Positions 13,163 through 25,587 of a stretch of 64,000 nt of DNA are shown one piece after another. The stretch is taken from positions 1 through 64,000 of the forward strand of contig NW_019091694.1 in the NCBI RefSeq assembly GCF_001949145.1, in the 5' to 3' direction. The stretch comes from Acanthaster planci. Lineage: Eukaryota > Echinodermata > Asteroidea > Valvatida > Acanthasteridae. The position numbers were made by a program, and so were the translations under genes. Within the stretch, counting starts at the first letter, position 1. The number at the start of each line of letters is the position of its first letter. A model generated the notes under the pieces. The model had not been told where the DNA came from. It was given only the letters and a program-made list of their open reading frames with translations, and ran no database searches.

Positions 13163-13911
13163 GACGAGCTTAAAAATTATCGTCCTGTGTAGAATATCTC
13201 TTTTCTTGGTAAGGGTATTGAGCGAGTAGTTTTTGATCAAATTGACGAATATCTATCGGGTAACTCTGTGTATTGTAAATTTCAATCTGCTTATCGCAAG
13301 TTCCATTCAACAGAGACAGTTCTTTTAAAAGTTTCTGATGACATTTTATAGTAGCTCTCACCAATCATCAAGAGATTATCTTAGTTATGTTGGACTTATC
13401 GTCTGCCTTCGACAAGATTGATCATTATATTCTGTTGCAACGCCTAAACAAACGATTTGGTTTCACTGGTCCAGTACTTCTATGGTTTGAGTCTTATCTT
13501 GTTGGTTGGAAACACATCATAAAAACAGGAGCATTTTCTTCCGAACAATCTATTTCAAACTCTGGAGTACAGGGTAGCATACTTGGTCCGGTTTTATTTA
13601 GCCTTCACTGCCGGCCACTCAAGGATATTTTTAGAAAGTACGATGCTGATTTTATGGTTTATGCCGATGATACACATATTTATTGTTCAGGTTAAGCTGG
13701 TGAAGTGAATACTACACTTATCGAACAATGCTTTGGAGAAGTTCGTTTTTGGATTACTTCCAATAGACTACTTCTAAACGATGGTAAGACGGACATTTTA
13801 CATATTCACCCTAAGTTCCCTAATCCTTGGAAACTAGGTTTTATTCGCATACAAGTCTCCGTGAGTCCGACCGACTCGTCAGTTAGAAACCTTGGTTTTT
13901 ATCTTGACTAA
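13163..13911 (+). pseudogene. CR1/L2-like LINE reverse transcriptase, frame-broken
   Basis: Translated blocks in order are: ELKNYRPV (stop) NISFLGKGIERV; CKFQSAYRKFHSTET; after a frameshift near 13352, LDLSSAFDKIDH; then SGVQGSILGPVLFS; the catalytic FMVYADDTHIY; an in-frame stop at 13693; and LLLNDGKTDILHI followed by RNLGFYLD. This is the standard order of reverse transcriptase motifs 1-7 of the CR1/L2 group of non-LTR retrotransposons. At least two stops and one frameshift make it inactive. Neither the endonuclease domain nor the 3' end is visible, and the copy stops about 140 bp before the N gap. It lies in the spacer between the two duplication units. Confidence 0.85.
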
Positions 13912-14052
13912 AAGAAATAAATGCATGTAATTCAAGTAATTGGGCAGAAAACGCTACACTTCCATGTTTATTTGAACAGATAAAATCAGAGAAAACATGT
14001 TTTCCTTAGAGGTGCTCTTTAAAATGAGAAAATCAAAAATTCATTGAAAATG

Positions 14053-14094
14053 NNNNNNNNNNNNNNNNNNNNNNNNNNNNNNNNNNNNNNNNNN
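14053..14094. other. Assembly gap (42 N)
   Basis: A run of Ns lies just before the start of duplication copy 2. Its true size is unknown, so the exact junction between the two tandem copies cannot be read. Confidence 0.95.
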
Positions 14095-15711
14095 GACCTA
14101 CAAAGAATGCCACTCTGTGGGCATGCCACGAGACAAGTGATGGTGTATGATGTCATTCTTCAAGAGCAATCTGTGCTATGAGTTCTCTTCTTGAGGCAAC
14201 TTTGATGACGATGCTAACTTAAAATGGGATTTGGAAATACATACTGCGAAAGTTCAGCACAACTTGTTTTTATACGCATTACTATTCACTGTAATAATAC
14301 AAAGATTTAAATACTTTTCATTGGAAGAGACAAGATGGCAATTAATCAATTTTTTTTAAAATCCATTTGTCAATACTTTACAGAGGGCGCTATATTGGTT
14401 TCATCACACAAGGCACTCCTTGTCAAAAGAACTTAAGAATACAAATGTCCTCAAAGATATTCACGGTACCAACAAGATTGTGATGAAATATCGACTACTT
14501 CTATTGTCCAAACAAGCTGCTTATCATGATAAACAAGTAAAAAGTAGAATTTACTCTAAGAAAAATGTGGAAAACTGTGATACACACATTTGTATACAGA
14601 CATTTGAAACGTTCTGCCTTGATGACATCATGCATTGACTTAAGAATATGGACAATGTCATTGGAGTGAAACCCAAAGTTCTCCCTTTCACTTCTTCAAA
14701 GGAATATTCATGGTCACATTCGAAAATATTCTTACATTTAATTAATAACGTTATAAAATAATCCTATTACATGTCTCCTTTAAAGTCCCGTGTCAAAAAG
14801 CTGCACAAAGTCTATGGACTTTGAAGAAAAGAGACTGTTCTTGTGTTTGTCACGTGATTAACACAGAGCTCCTTTGGATTTTTGTTTGTTTGTTTTGTGT
14901 CTTTTTACAATGGGTATATTTGTATATAATTTAATTGCGGTATTTTCGTGTGTTGTGTGTTGAACACATTCTTTTAAATTAGATGTCACATGACATATTA
15001 AATATGAAATACACATAGTCAAAAATCAATGACAAATCAAACCATGACAACATCATAACGTCGCTTTGAATTTTTTCATTATGAAGACATATTTGACTAT
15101 CCCACTTAGTTTCAAGGCAACCACATATTTCTTGAAATGCTGCAAGGTTTCTCTGTGGGTAAAATTTAATGAAAGTCCCAGTTTGCCAAGTACATGTAAC
15201 CACATGCACCCTTTGCAAAACAAACTACATAAAAAGTCTTTTTACACCACGGTAGAACAAAAAGAACTGCAAAAAGCAAAAAGGCTTCTCTGTAACTACG
15301 TGAAAAAGCCAACAAAAACAGAAAAAGAACGGCTTTTTTGTAACCATGGAGAAAAGTTTACAAAGAAAAACAAACTGAAACAGTTTAACAGAGAGAAAAA
15401 CGAAAAGACGCTAAAATCAAAACAAAGCATGCTTCTCCATACTTTGCAGAAAAGCCAAGAATAGCAAGCGAGTTCAATATTCAAAAGCTTATGCCCAACA
15501 AGAAGTGCTTTAAACACCTTTCAGAAAAAAAGAAAATGCACGTGACATCTACATTCTCATCAGCACAGCCATAAACCAATTTGCACTTCGGTCTCGAATG
15601 ACCTTTTCCTTTTGACATACCAAACCGGCATGGAATTCAGGGCCCTATGTGTGGTTCAAAGCCTGTGCAACATGCAGTTCACGTAGGGGCAAGATTGAAT
15701 TGGGCAGATCT

Positions 15712-18517
15712 TCATTCATACGTCGACGTTATGATGGAACGGTTCTGTCGGACTTCAAACTCACTTGTGTAGATGGTTGGCTTGAGTCCCCACTCATTCC
15801 CCCGGTAAAGGCCCATGTAGGAGAAGGCGTCAGGCTTGTAGGTCAGCTGGCAGCGGATGCCCAGCTTCCGCAGCCTGGCTTCGAGTTCCATCACATCCAC
15901 CTTGTCTGTGAAGTCCTGGGAGTAGACGCAGACGACATGCCGTGGGCCGTTGAAGTCCCCCACAGTGGGCGCTGAGCTGACCTTGGCGGATATTCCCAGG
16001 TGGCCGGTGATGGTGGCCTGGAATATCCTTTCCCATGTCAGGTCTGCGTGAACTCCCGTCTTCTTATAGAGTAGCCACTTGCCTACCAGACATCTATTTG
16101 GAAAACCCAGAAATGAAGAAGATTAGAGGTCTATGTCTGTTATTTAATCATATCTTAGAGCCTCAGCTTTCCGCATAGAATTTTTGGAAATGAGTTTTGT
16201 AAATATTAGAAATTTGGGTTAGAGTTCTAAATGGTTGAAACCAATAATGGGATCAAATTCAAAGCCACAATGAACTCGCAGGCAAGCAAATGGTACAATC
16301 TTATTAGAGCAGAGCAGCAGAGAAAAACTATGTACAAAGTCTATGGGATTTGGGGAAGAAGGAAAAGATAATGGAAGTGAAAAATCTGAACAAAATGAAA
16401 AGCTTTTCTTCTAAACTCAAGTGAAAAGGCAAAGGATCACATAGTGACTTCTGTCTGCTAGGAAACAGGGAACGCACTACCCAGAGTCAAAGGAAAATGC
16501 ATTCTCTGGGACAATGGTGTCTTTAAGGATAGGCATGCAAAGCGAGTGAGATGCAGAGACCCACTTGTATCACAAAGTAATTGGCTACAGGTGCGATTAA
16601 ATGTTTATTTAACTGTCAAAATAAAAAAAACACCATTCTCGCATTTGTGATATAAAATACCGATTTACTAGAGCCTCAACTCACCAGAAATAGAATGTAC
16701 GGATTACTGAGTAATAGTCACAGATGCCCGAGTGTGGATATAGATACAAAGAACATATCAGCCGAAGATACCCACAAGTATACTCATCCACTGAGCTGGC
16801 TTGGCCCACCCTTGTTGAGGATCTGAAATCATAATAATGACAACGTCCAACTCACCTGTTGTCCACAGCAATCTGTTTGATCTTCTCGAAAGTCACAGGT
16901 CTTCCCGACTGCACTAAGTCCTCAAAGGCTTCACAGAGGCCATCAATGTCCCTGCCTTGGTATTTGATTTTACCATCGTCACACAGTCTAAACGTGTAAT
17001 TCCTCACTATTGGTGCACGGGCCGAGATCCAGTGAATTGGTGATCCCTTCACTCTGCAACATACAGCCACCCCCACAAAAGTGAGTATTACATGAGATAT
17101 TACAAAGTTGACAATGAATACACGTGATGTACCTAGAATCAAATAGTAACCCATTCTGCACAAATGCATTTGCAAGGGCTAACAATTAATAATCTAATCA
17201 CATATAGGTAGCCAAAATATTCTAAATCTTATGAGATTTCAATTCTTACAAGAGACTCCTTGCAGTTGGTACAGTTCCTTACACAGGTCCTTTAACATGG
17301 CAGGGAACCATTGAAAAAAGAAAAAAGAAGCACAATTCCTCTACAACCTAGGCGGTTCTCCATGAAAAGCCAGAGGAATCTCTTTTTTTTTTTGATAATC
17401 ATCACAAATGAATTTTAAGATCTGTAGATGACATTTATAGAAACAGTAAATCCAAAACCAAACCACTCCACAAATTTGCAACAAGCCTTACTCTCTGACT
17501 CTGGAAGGTGGGTACATGGCCAGAAATTCCTCTGCGGCATGTTTCAGGCTGACCTCCTGCTTCGGGTTTGGGTCAAAAATGAGCCAGCCCGCTTTGTTAG
17601 TAACGTTGGCTTGAGCGGCTAATTCTGTGGCCGTCAGCTGTTGCCCGGGGTACCTGCTAGCCTGTTCATCGGCAGGCCTGAGCTGTAGGCTGAGTGAGTG
17701 TTTGCTCTCGTGGGGTGAACTGGTTGTAAAGAGAAACGACAAAAGTAAGTTTGGAAAGCAAAACCTCGCCAAAAACTCCACAGCCGCTACAACTTGAAAC
17801 AGAAATGGCAAAACAATAAGTCCAGAGAGTCAGGTTCTTTACTTGCCTTTCAACTTTGTGAACCAGGTACAATGCCCTGCCCCAGTCCACATGTGAATTG
17901 GATTTTCAGTAGTACCCAATTCAATGGGCCATCATATTCTTCAGTAATACCCCACCAGACCCCAGAACCCACCTTGGGTTTCGCCCAAAAGAAGCTTCTG
18001 GAGGTTTCCTCTCACTTCTTAATTTTTTACTGCTCGTCATAGCTGCCTCCTTAAAGGTTTCTTCATGCTCACGAGTAATAGTGCCAAAGGCCGTTTTTGG
18101 ATGCTCGACTTCATCTCTTGGACGCTTTAACAACAAATTGAGAGTGCAAGACAACTAGGCAATGACAACTTCAAGGTCCTGAATTGAAGTGACTGGAGAG
18201 TATCAACAACAAACTCACTCATTCACCCAAGGAGGAGGGGTCTGTCCAGCCAGTAATTTCTCCACTCTGCTAATGCACTCCCCGAAGTCGCCGTCGACCC
18301 AGCTCCCCGTGGCGGCCACTGACCGGGCTTCTGCAAAGCCGTTGACCAACTGCTCTGACACCCAGGGCTGGGGGGCACCAGTCTTCTTCTTGGTGGGCTG
18401 GGGTTGATCGGCTGGGTCTGTCGAGGGTTGAACATGTTGGAGTAAATTGACGAAGGGGCTGGAGTCCGTGTAAACTGGTTCCAGTGGCAGGATGTCCTCT
18501 TCATTGGAGTTTGCCAT
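15712..18517 (-). CDS. UPF0696 (C11orf68/BLES03-like) protein, tandem copy 2, four coding exons
   Basis: Exons on the minus strand are 18517-18219, 17719-17492, 17053-16856 and 16093-15712. They have exactly the same lengths (299, 228, 198, 382 nt) and phases as copy 1, and give 368 residues with no stop or frameshift. The start is MANSNEED. Conserved blocks are PPPWVN, FLAMYPPSRV, SGRPVTFEKIKQIAVDN, CLVGKWLLYKKTGV, HVVCVYSQDFTD and YMGLYRGNEWGLKPTIY. Differences from copy 1 cluster in the N-terminal region, at the start of exon 3 (ARAPIVRNYTFRLCDDG versus AKAPRVRNYMKRKCDDG) and in scattered exon 4 positions. The intact frame in two diverged copies suggests both are under purifying selection. 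The function is as uncertain as for copy 1. Confidence 0.9.
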
Positions 18518-19372
18518 AGAAACAGACAAACTTTTGAAAAGTTTCCCTAAAGTGAAGATGTCGACCTGTTGAAACAAAAATGCAAACATATTTTTCATCA
18601 AAGATCAACCTCGAAATGGCCATGAGCATCGCTAGGATTTTTTTCCAGTGGAAACAGGGCAAAGCACTCAACAGACTCAAACTGACAAACTTTTCATAGA
18701 GAGGAGGGGTCAATTCTGAGGTATTTTCAAGCAAATTGCTAATTCTCAACCCCTGTGCTCTTTTTTTCTTCTTGTTCTTTTCTGTCCCTCTTTATTTTTC
18801 AGGGTCTTTCTGAGGGGGGATTTGGCTAATTTGCGTGCTGGGCACGCTCCATTTTGAGCCCCATGGCCAATTCTTGTTGGAATGTACCACCTTCGCATCT
18901 AGGCCTATGCCAGGGTGCCCACCAGCCTCTGTTTCCTTGGCCAGAGAGAGGGTGCGACACGCACTAAATTTTATACACAGAATGGATGTGCTTTAGGAAC
19001 AATGGCACAAACCATTATCCTGACACGATAATAAAGCGGTACCCCTCTCTCACAGGCTGTGGCATGCACAAGAAGCTGCTTGGAATTCATGGTACCAGTT
19101 ACCAGTGTTTCTCGGAGACTTCATCTTGGTTCAGCTTTAATTAGTACCCTGAATTGGTAATGACATGATTGTACAGGCTGTATTGACTGGCACAGCATCT
19201 TAACACACAAAGTGTTTATGGAAACTTTGCAACTTTAGGCATATCAAGACCAATCTTCATCCAATATTCAAGAATTACTCTATGTTGCGAATATCGGTGT
19301 CAATAATCATGCCCAAAAAATTCATGACTCGGAATAAAGTCACAACTATTTGTACCGATGTTGGGGATTGCA

Positions 19373-19723
19373 AATTTGGGGACTCTGTTCCCATAATGGG
19401 AGAACTACATTTTAACTTTTGAATTCACCTTGGTAGATGACTGTGGCATCATGCTCAATAACTGTAGGGTTTATGTTGTCAAACAAGGGCAGGGTTTTGA
19501 GTTTTGAGGGAAATCATGAGGGGATGCTGTGAGTGTTTTAACACATGACACATGGTGGATTCAAATTTACATGACTACAATGTAGTTACAATTGATAATT
19601 TGAAATTTCAAAAAATGGGGTCACAGCAATATGTAGAGTGTTGTCTTTCATTTTTGAGGGGTTTTACCAGTTTTGCAAGATTAAAATGTCAAAAAACTAT
19701 GGAGTACCCAAGTATACAATCCC
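19373..19723. mobile_element. Small inverted-repeat insertion present only in duplication copy 2
   Basis: The left end reads GGGGATTGCAAATTTGGGG and then actc. The reverse complement of the right end reads GGGGATTGTATACTTGGGT and then actc, with 19 of 23 positions equal. Copy 1 has no counterpart: it passes directly to ttgatgtcaacatctacat near 5850. The roughly 350 bp interior is non-coding. A MITE-like element inserted after the duplication is the simplest reading. The target-site duplication is unclear. Confidence 0.6.
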
Positions 19724-21039
19724 CTTGATGTCAACATCTACAAGTACATCCAAAATTCATGACATGACCCAAGGCCCAAATATTAATGTCAATATCTACA
19801 TTCACATTCAATAATCCAATATAAATAATACTAGAGTAACCCATCCTACATGTCAACCTCACAAAACACCAAATGTTAGCTGGCCTGCGCAGGACATGCT
19901 GGAGATAAAGTCTCGACAACATTCGACAGGGCAAGTTTTGAATACGGTCGTGAACAATACTGACATGACTGATGTAAATGTTTGCAAGCTGCAGAGCAAC
20001 TAGTGAAGTTTAGCAGTGAAAACAGACGTCAATATTTGCGACTTGGGACAAGTCGTGAATTTTGGACGTCAATATTGGCGATGTCCCTTCAGATCCACCA
20101 TACCTTGGAGACAAGCGCTCATGATATTGACTGATGATTGTGATGGTGATAGGGCTACAGTAGGCTAAATAATTTTGACTTGAGCATGGTTTTAGTAAAA
20201 TTCTGAGGCTTATATCTGCTACATCCAATCGAATATCTAAGTTTTGTCCTTCGCAATCCTTTCACAATCGATTCACAAGTAAGACCATATCACCATAGGT
20301 CCCCACCCGAAACGGGAGTTTACCTACCGCCTCAATGACCGCTTAACTTGGTATTCGCTCCAGTTGAAGTGCGCCCTCACCGGCCGGTAGAAAATGACTA
20401 GCGGAATCGAAAACGGGCGAAATTGAAGGCATGGTTTGACCACTTGCTTCATGTCTGGACTAACTCTGAAACTCCTGGTTATTATTGTTTTTCCATCATG
20501 ATGAGATGAACTCGATGAAACATTGTAGGTCAATGTGTGGACAGTGTGGTAATTAGGACGTTTGAACTTCTCAATCCCACAACTTGAGCCGCCGTCAGCC
20601 TTGGTGTAGGCTTAGTGCATAGAGCGCCCCCTTTAAATTTCATTTCTTTCTACACGTACACACGTGTAGTACACTGTATAATAGCCTTATGTGCCATAGA
20701 CGGACCCATGCAGTACGGTCCAGTCCCCGAAGATTCTGTCCTCCATCCAGCAGACGACTGGCTCGTGTAGAATGTCTCTCCGGACTGTTTGTCATGGATT
20801 ATTCTTCGGCACTTCTCAAATGTAGAACGTTAATGAAAGAAAATATAACTCCTATTAGTTAAGATACTTTGCTAGTATCTTATAGAGATTAATATTATTT
20901 TGAACGTCGTCTACAGCGTTCAGAATTGACAGAGAGGTAGGTCATTAGTTTGTTGTTTGCAAGGGTCCCATCAAGTTACAATCTGTTCGTGTCTAAATTT
21001 CACCGCGTGCGCAAAGATCAGAGTCTGCTTGGCCCCGGC

Positions 21040-21600
21040 TTTTCATGTTTGCTGGAAAGCGGCCAACAGACTCCTGATCGCAACCTTTTCAGCTGCACCT
21101 AAGGCTTTGCTGCTTGGAGGATGACTGGGAAAAGCTTGGAATTATACTCCAAGATAGCTGATTAGCCTATCTCAAGTCTCAAGTTTCGTCTTCAGTTGGT
21201 GGTTTGCAATGTTGTTTCGCAGGTGGAACATTCAAAGTTGACGAAACTTTCTTGATGGCGAAAAGTTTCAATGTCCAGTTCTTCAGGTATTGACATTATG
21301 ATCTCCATAGCAGAAGTCATGTAGCTCCTCCTTTTGGGGCGGACACTGTACACGTGAGAGCAACATCATCAGCGTATATGCTCTCAGCAGTTGTTGGCAA
21401 GTTAGACGTATAGATGTTGCAGACGGTCGGTGCAAAAGGACAGAGCCCTGAGCAACACCCTTTTAAGCCGGTGTGGTCGACTTCTTTGACCGTCACTAGT
21501 GAAGAACACAAAGGATGTGGTATTGGGGAGCTGCATGATGAAGTCAGTGAGCTGACTGGAGCTGATTATTCTGTAAATGGTACACGCTGATTTATTCACT
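21040..21600 (-). pseudogene. Decayed non-LTR retrotransposon reverse transcriptase fragment (duplication copy 2)
   Basis: Minus-strand frames carry a GVAQGSVL-like block in shifted frame, then FAPTVCNIYTSNLPTT and ESIYADDVALTCTVSAP. This is the YADD catalytic region of a jockey/RTE-type reverse transcriptase, better preserved here than in copy 1. Frameshifts flank it. It is the duplicated partner of 7118-7600. Confidence 0.75.
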
Positions 21601-22951
21601 TAGCAATGACTGCACTAGAAAATGTGAAGCCTGATTATGGGGTGTTTTTTGGTTTGATGTACCCTAACGTGCCGGCCCCAGCGGCGTAGCCGGGGGGGGG
21701 GGCTTCACGCTAAAGTGGGGGGGGTGACTGGATGTTGGACATATACATGTACATAATGGTGATTACATCAAAGTATACATGTGTGCCGTTTCTGAAATGA
21801 AACGGGGGGGGTCTGCAGGGCTCCTAAGGGTGGCGCTCTTTTCGCCTCCAGTGCCTCGCCGGAGCAATATTTTTACCTCAAATTTCACAATAGGTGTAAC
21901 TTCATCAAACTCCTAATATTCTGATTCAGAAATCTCGACTTTACTTACCTGCTTCAAAGTTCTGATGGATCATTTTCTCCCACTTTGCAGATTTTTTTTT
22001 CTGAAGTGCAAAATGAGCTCTTTTAGAATGCTCCCAAATTACGAAATGATTTTTCTGGCAAACGTATGGTTAGGTACGTTAGTAGAGGTACCAAAAAATG
22101 ATCATAATTTATCAACTTCAAAGAACTTCTGAAATGTTTATGTGGGGGGTTCTTATATATTTTCAAATGTGCTACGTTAGGAAACAGTCATCTGAATTCT
22201 TGCCCATTTCCAGACGCCGTTGTTTTTGAATTTCCCACGAAATTCCGTGACAATGAAATTGTTCCAAACTTGATGGCATGAATTATGAAGATTATGCCAG
22301 TAGGCCTGTTTAACTAAATGAACTTGAAGGTTTTCAAAAAAGGTTTGGCAACACTGTAGGAAGCAAAGCCAAGTGAAAGTCAAAGTGCACCGCGTTTGAG
22401 GACTCCTTTTTTATTTTCTCCAATTTTTTGTAGAATAGCTATGTACACACAGGGGTACACAGGTTCAGGCCATGAAGTAGCACACATTACAGTTATTATT
22501 CAAAGCATCAATCCCACAAGGGTTGGGTGAGTTGGGTAAATTTCTTCCCTTTGCAGTTCCTCAACATTTTTTTTATAAACTTCAAAAAGCTCTTCGATAC
22601 CCTTTTGTATTGATCGTCACTTTTGCACTACTTTGATTCAACTGTTTTATGTTAATGAACGTGCTAAGCGCAAAACCTTAGAATAAGAATTGACGGGCGT
22701 CAGAGTGTGCCTAATACTTTATTCTTGTAGTCGATATGACATGGTTTTGTTCAAAGATTGTGCATCGCCGCGCTCGGCGCAATATAATCTCTCGATGTAT
22801 GTTGAAGAACTAAATTGTTGTAATCGCATACGTACCCGTGTACGTGTTATGTCATACAGATATGAGTATGTACACGAACAAATTAATTTGGATGCCGAAA
22901 CTGTCCACTACTCAAATTGTCATGCGTAAGTTAACCTGCATGCAGCCTGGA

Positions 22952-23805
22952 ATATAACCTGAAAGTTCACCCCTGATGGCCCGTTTCTGGAACCCTTGGA
23001 TAAGAAAAATAACGTGCAAAGATTTTAGAATTTGTAATATTTTTTCGTTCTCTTACTTCTGAAAAAATCCAACTCGGAAAAGGGCCTTTGGAAGATATTT
23101 GCTAGTATATCAATTTATAGAAACTGAAAACTCACCTGACCTAAAAGAGAAATATCCTGCCAAAAATGACCCATCACTTCCGAAAATCTAAAATATATGA
23201 AGAACAGTGTAATGCGGCAGTTTCGTACACATATGAATATTTACGGTTTGAAATTTTATGCTAGTCCGTTGGTAAAAACCAAAATAAAAACAGATCAAAA
23301 TATTTTACACACTCTTGTATTTATAAGTAGTAAACTTAGTAGTAAAGCAATATTCTACTTCACGAAAGATTCTAATCTTTCATCTAACCTTTGTTGACAA
23401 CAACTGCGTGATGTCAACTAAACGGAATCTGGAACCCATCTACTGCAAGAAGGTAAATCTTTGCAACGTTGTACAATCTCGTTTTCACGTAAGCACGAGC
23501 AGTGAAAACAAACGTGCATGAACTTGGAGACCTAGGTACGATATCGCCGGAAGTGAAAGGTCGTTTAGAAAATTTGTTTTTCATGCCTTACCTCAATGTA
23601 ACTTTTCCAAAATATTACTTGAGGAAGACAAAGGTAAAATTCCAACATGAGTGTTTCATAGGGTGGTTTCAATTAGGAATTATTCTTCCAAAAATTATTG
23701 AATGTGATAGGACGGCTCGACGTAAAATTCCCATAGGAGGGCCGCGCGAGGGTTCCGGAAGTTGGTTGCGTGACCTTTTACTTTCAGGCTCTATTGCGGA
23801 TAAGG
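22952..23805. mobile_element. About 850 bp dispersed repeat inserted only in duplication copy 2
   Basis: Copy 1 reads straight from cagcctggaat (9640) to tgcgtatttgcc. Copy 2 has the same flanks separated by about 850 bp. The insert starts near ataaCCTGAAAGTtcac and ends near ACTTTCAGGctctattgcgg, so CCTGAAAGT / ACTTTCAGG are short inverted termini. A related copy lies at 35610-36135, including gcagtgaaaacaaacgtgca and gtacgatatcgccgg. No transposase is recognisable. Confidence 0.7.
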
Positions 23806-24831
23806 CCGTATTTGCCAACCAGTGGCTTGTAAATTAAGGCTGGTCGCACAAAAGCAGAAGAATACAGGGACAAATCTGGTGCAGTTAACAAACAGAAGCA
23901 CCGGGCTTCAGTAATACAAAACGCTAAATAAAAGATGTAACCCTCATTGGATATAATGGGAAAATGTAAATTTTGACGTCAAATCTGATACCAGCTAAGG
24001 GTTAGTTTCCCAAAACTCTTTGGCTATGCCATACATGAGTATTCAGTGAACGCGGAGTGTAACACGCGCCGGCCACATTCGAATGGTGCCCGTCTCTAGC
24101 AGACAAAAGGCGGTCTTCTTCGAGGCCATGTGTATCCAGAAGGAGAGGAAGGGGACGGGGTTTCGGTAAGAAAGTGATGGAGGACGCCAAAGAGTACGCC
24201 GAGGAACTACGGTACTGAGAAGTTTACTGCTACAGCTTTATCCAAGGGCGGAACAGATCGGGTCGTATCCTCGACTACCTGGGACCATAGGGCACCGAGT
24301 TCGAGCGACTGCATTGTATTATAGATAACAATGGTTTGAACATCGTCGCCTGAGGGATGGATGGTTTCGACCATAATTTTGGAACCAAGAACGGGGGTGC
24401 GGTATTGTCGCACTGCTGGTTATCAAGAGCTGATTTATTTTATCAGTAGTGAGGGAACCATTCATACATGAATAATGTAATGATATGTCATTTAACATAA
24501 GCACACTGAGACTTGTAGCCAACAGCAGAATGTGAGCGAATAATTATGGGATTTTACGAAATAGTTCAACCATAATGTAGAATATATATGTAGTCCAACA
24601 ACGTACAAACGTGACTGCGCAATACAAACCTATGGGAATGTCCACTGTGTCGAGAAAAATCAGACATTCGCTGTACAAACCTATGGGAATTTCATTTCTG
24701 AACTTACACCTTTCGCGCCCCCAACTTTCACGTCATTCACTCTTTCATAACAAGTGCGCGTATTATTTTAGTATCGACCGCCATGACTTTTTGAAGTCCG
24801 GCCGTATATCAGCCTGAAGTCATAAGCTTGT

Positions 24832-25569
24832 TTACCAATGACAAAAGTGATGTTGCATTCGTTTAGACTTCCACTGGTTGAGAATCAGCCTATAAGCCTG
24901 ACATAATGGACCAACTTTATTTCCGTCCCTTACACATGGGTCAGAAACACATCCATACAGCACCCTGTTTTGCTCAATCAACTTGTCCCATTCTTTTAAC
25001 CAGCCTTGAGATTCAGGTGGTTGAGGTGAATCAGGTTTAACCGGCTGCCCAGGCTCCCAGCAACCTTGCCAGCAATGGAGATGATTCTGCACTTTGCATG
25101 TCCCTGGGTTCCAGAGGTAGTTGAGTACCTCCCAACAGATCTGCGCAGGCCATTTCTTGAACAGAGACAACAATCGCTTGCTGGGGGTACCGACTGAGCG
25201 CGTCTGCGCATTTATTTGACTTCCCAGACCGGTACCTAATCTCCAAATCAAAAAGAGCCAGCTGGGCAACCCAGCGCTGCTTAGTCGCCCCAAGCCTGAC
25301 TGTTTGCAAATCGGAAGGTGGGTTGTTATCTGTAAGGCATGATGACCCAACAAATAGTCTCTAAATTTCTCGGACACTGCCCATTTGAGGGCAAGTAATC
25401 CGAGCTTAAAACTAGAGACATCCGTGTAGTTTCGCTCAGCTCCCCGGAGTCCTTGGCTCGCATATGCCACAGGATGCAAGCGACCGTCATCATCTGCCTG
25501 GGAAAGCCCATTAGCGGAGGTGTCGGTCTCCAACAAAAAATCTTGGTCTAACTTAGGGTACGCTAGCAC
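24832..25569 (-). pseudogene. Gypsy pol: RNase H region and following linker
   Basis: LAYPKLDQDFLLETDTSANGL, then HPVAYASQGLRGAERNYTD and LGLLALKWAV, match the retroviral-type RNase H domain that follows reverse transcriptase in Ty3/gypsy elements. FRDYLLGHHALQITTHLP corresponds to the usual FxxYLxGxxFxVxTDHxPL motif. After that the frame shifts; a second frame carries RWVAQLALFDLEIRYRSGKS followed by CADALSRYP. The remaining residues precede the integrase, which is absent. Confidence 0.85.
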
Positions 25570-25587
25570 CGGTGCCTCACAGAGGGC

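Larger units (their letters stand above)
14200..24600. repeat. Tandem segmental duplication, copy 2
   Basis: This is the direct-repeat partner of bases 1-10715, about 14.2 kb downstream in the same orientation. It contains the second UPF0696-like gene (15712-18517), the second copy of the upstream non-coding region, and the second LINE fragment. Relative to copy 1 it lacks the GGGGCGAAGTGG-flanked insertion at 1408-1945. It carries two insertions of its own, near 19373-19723 and 22952-23805. It ends just before the truncated gypsy element that starts near 24830. Confidence 0.9.
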
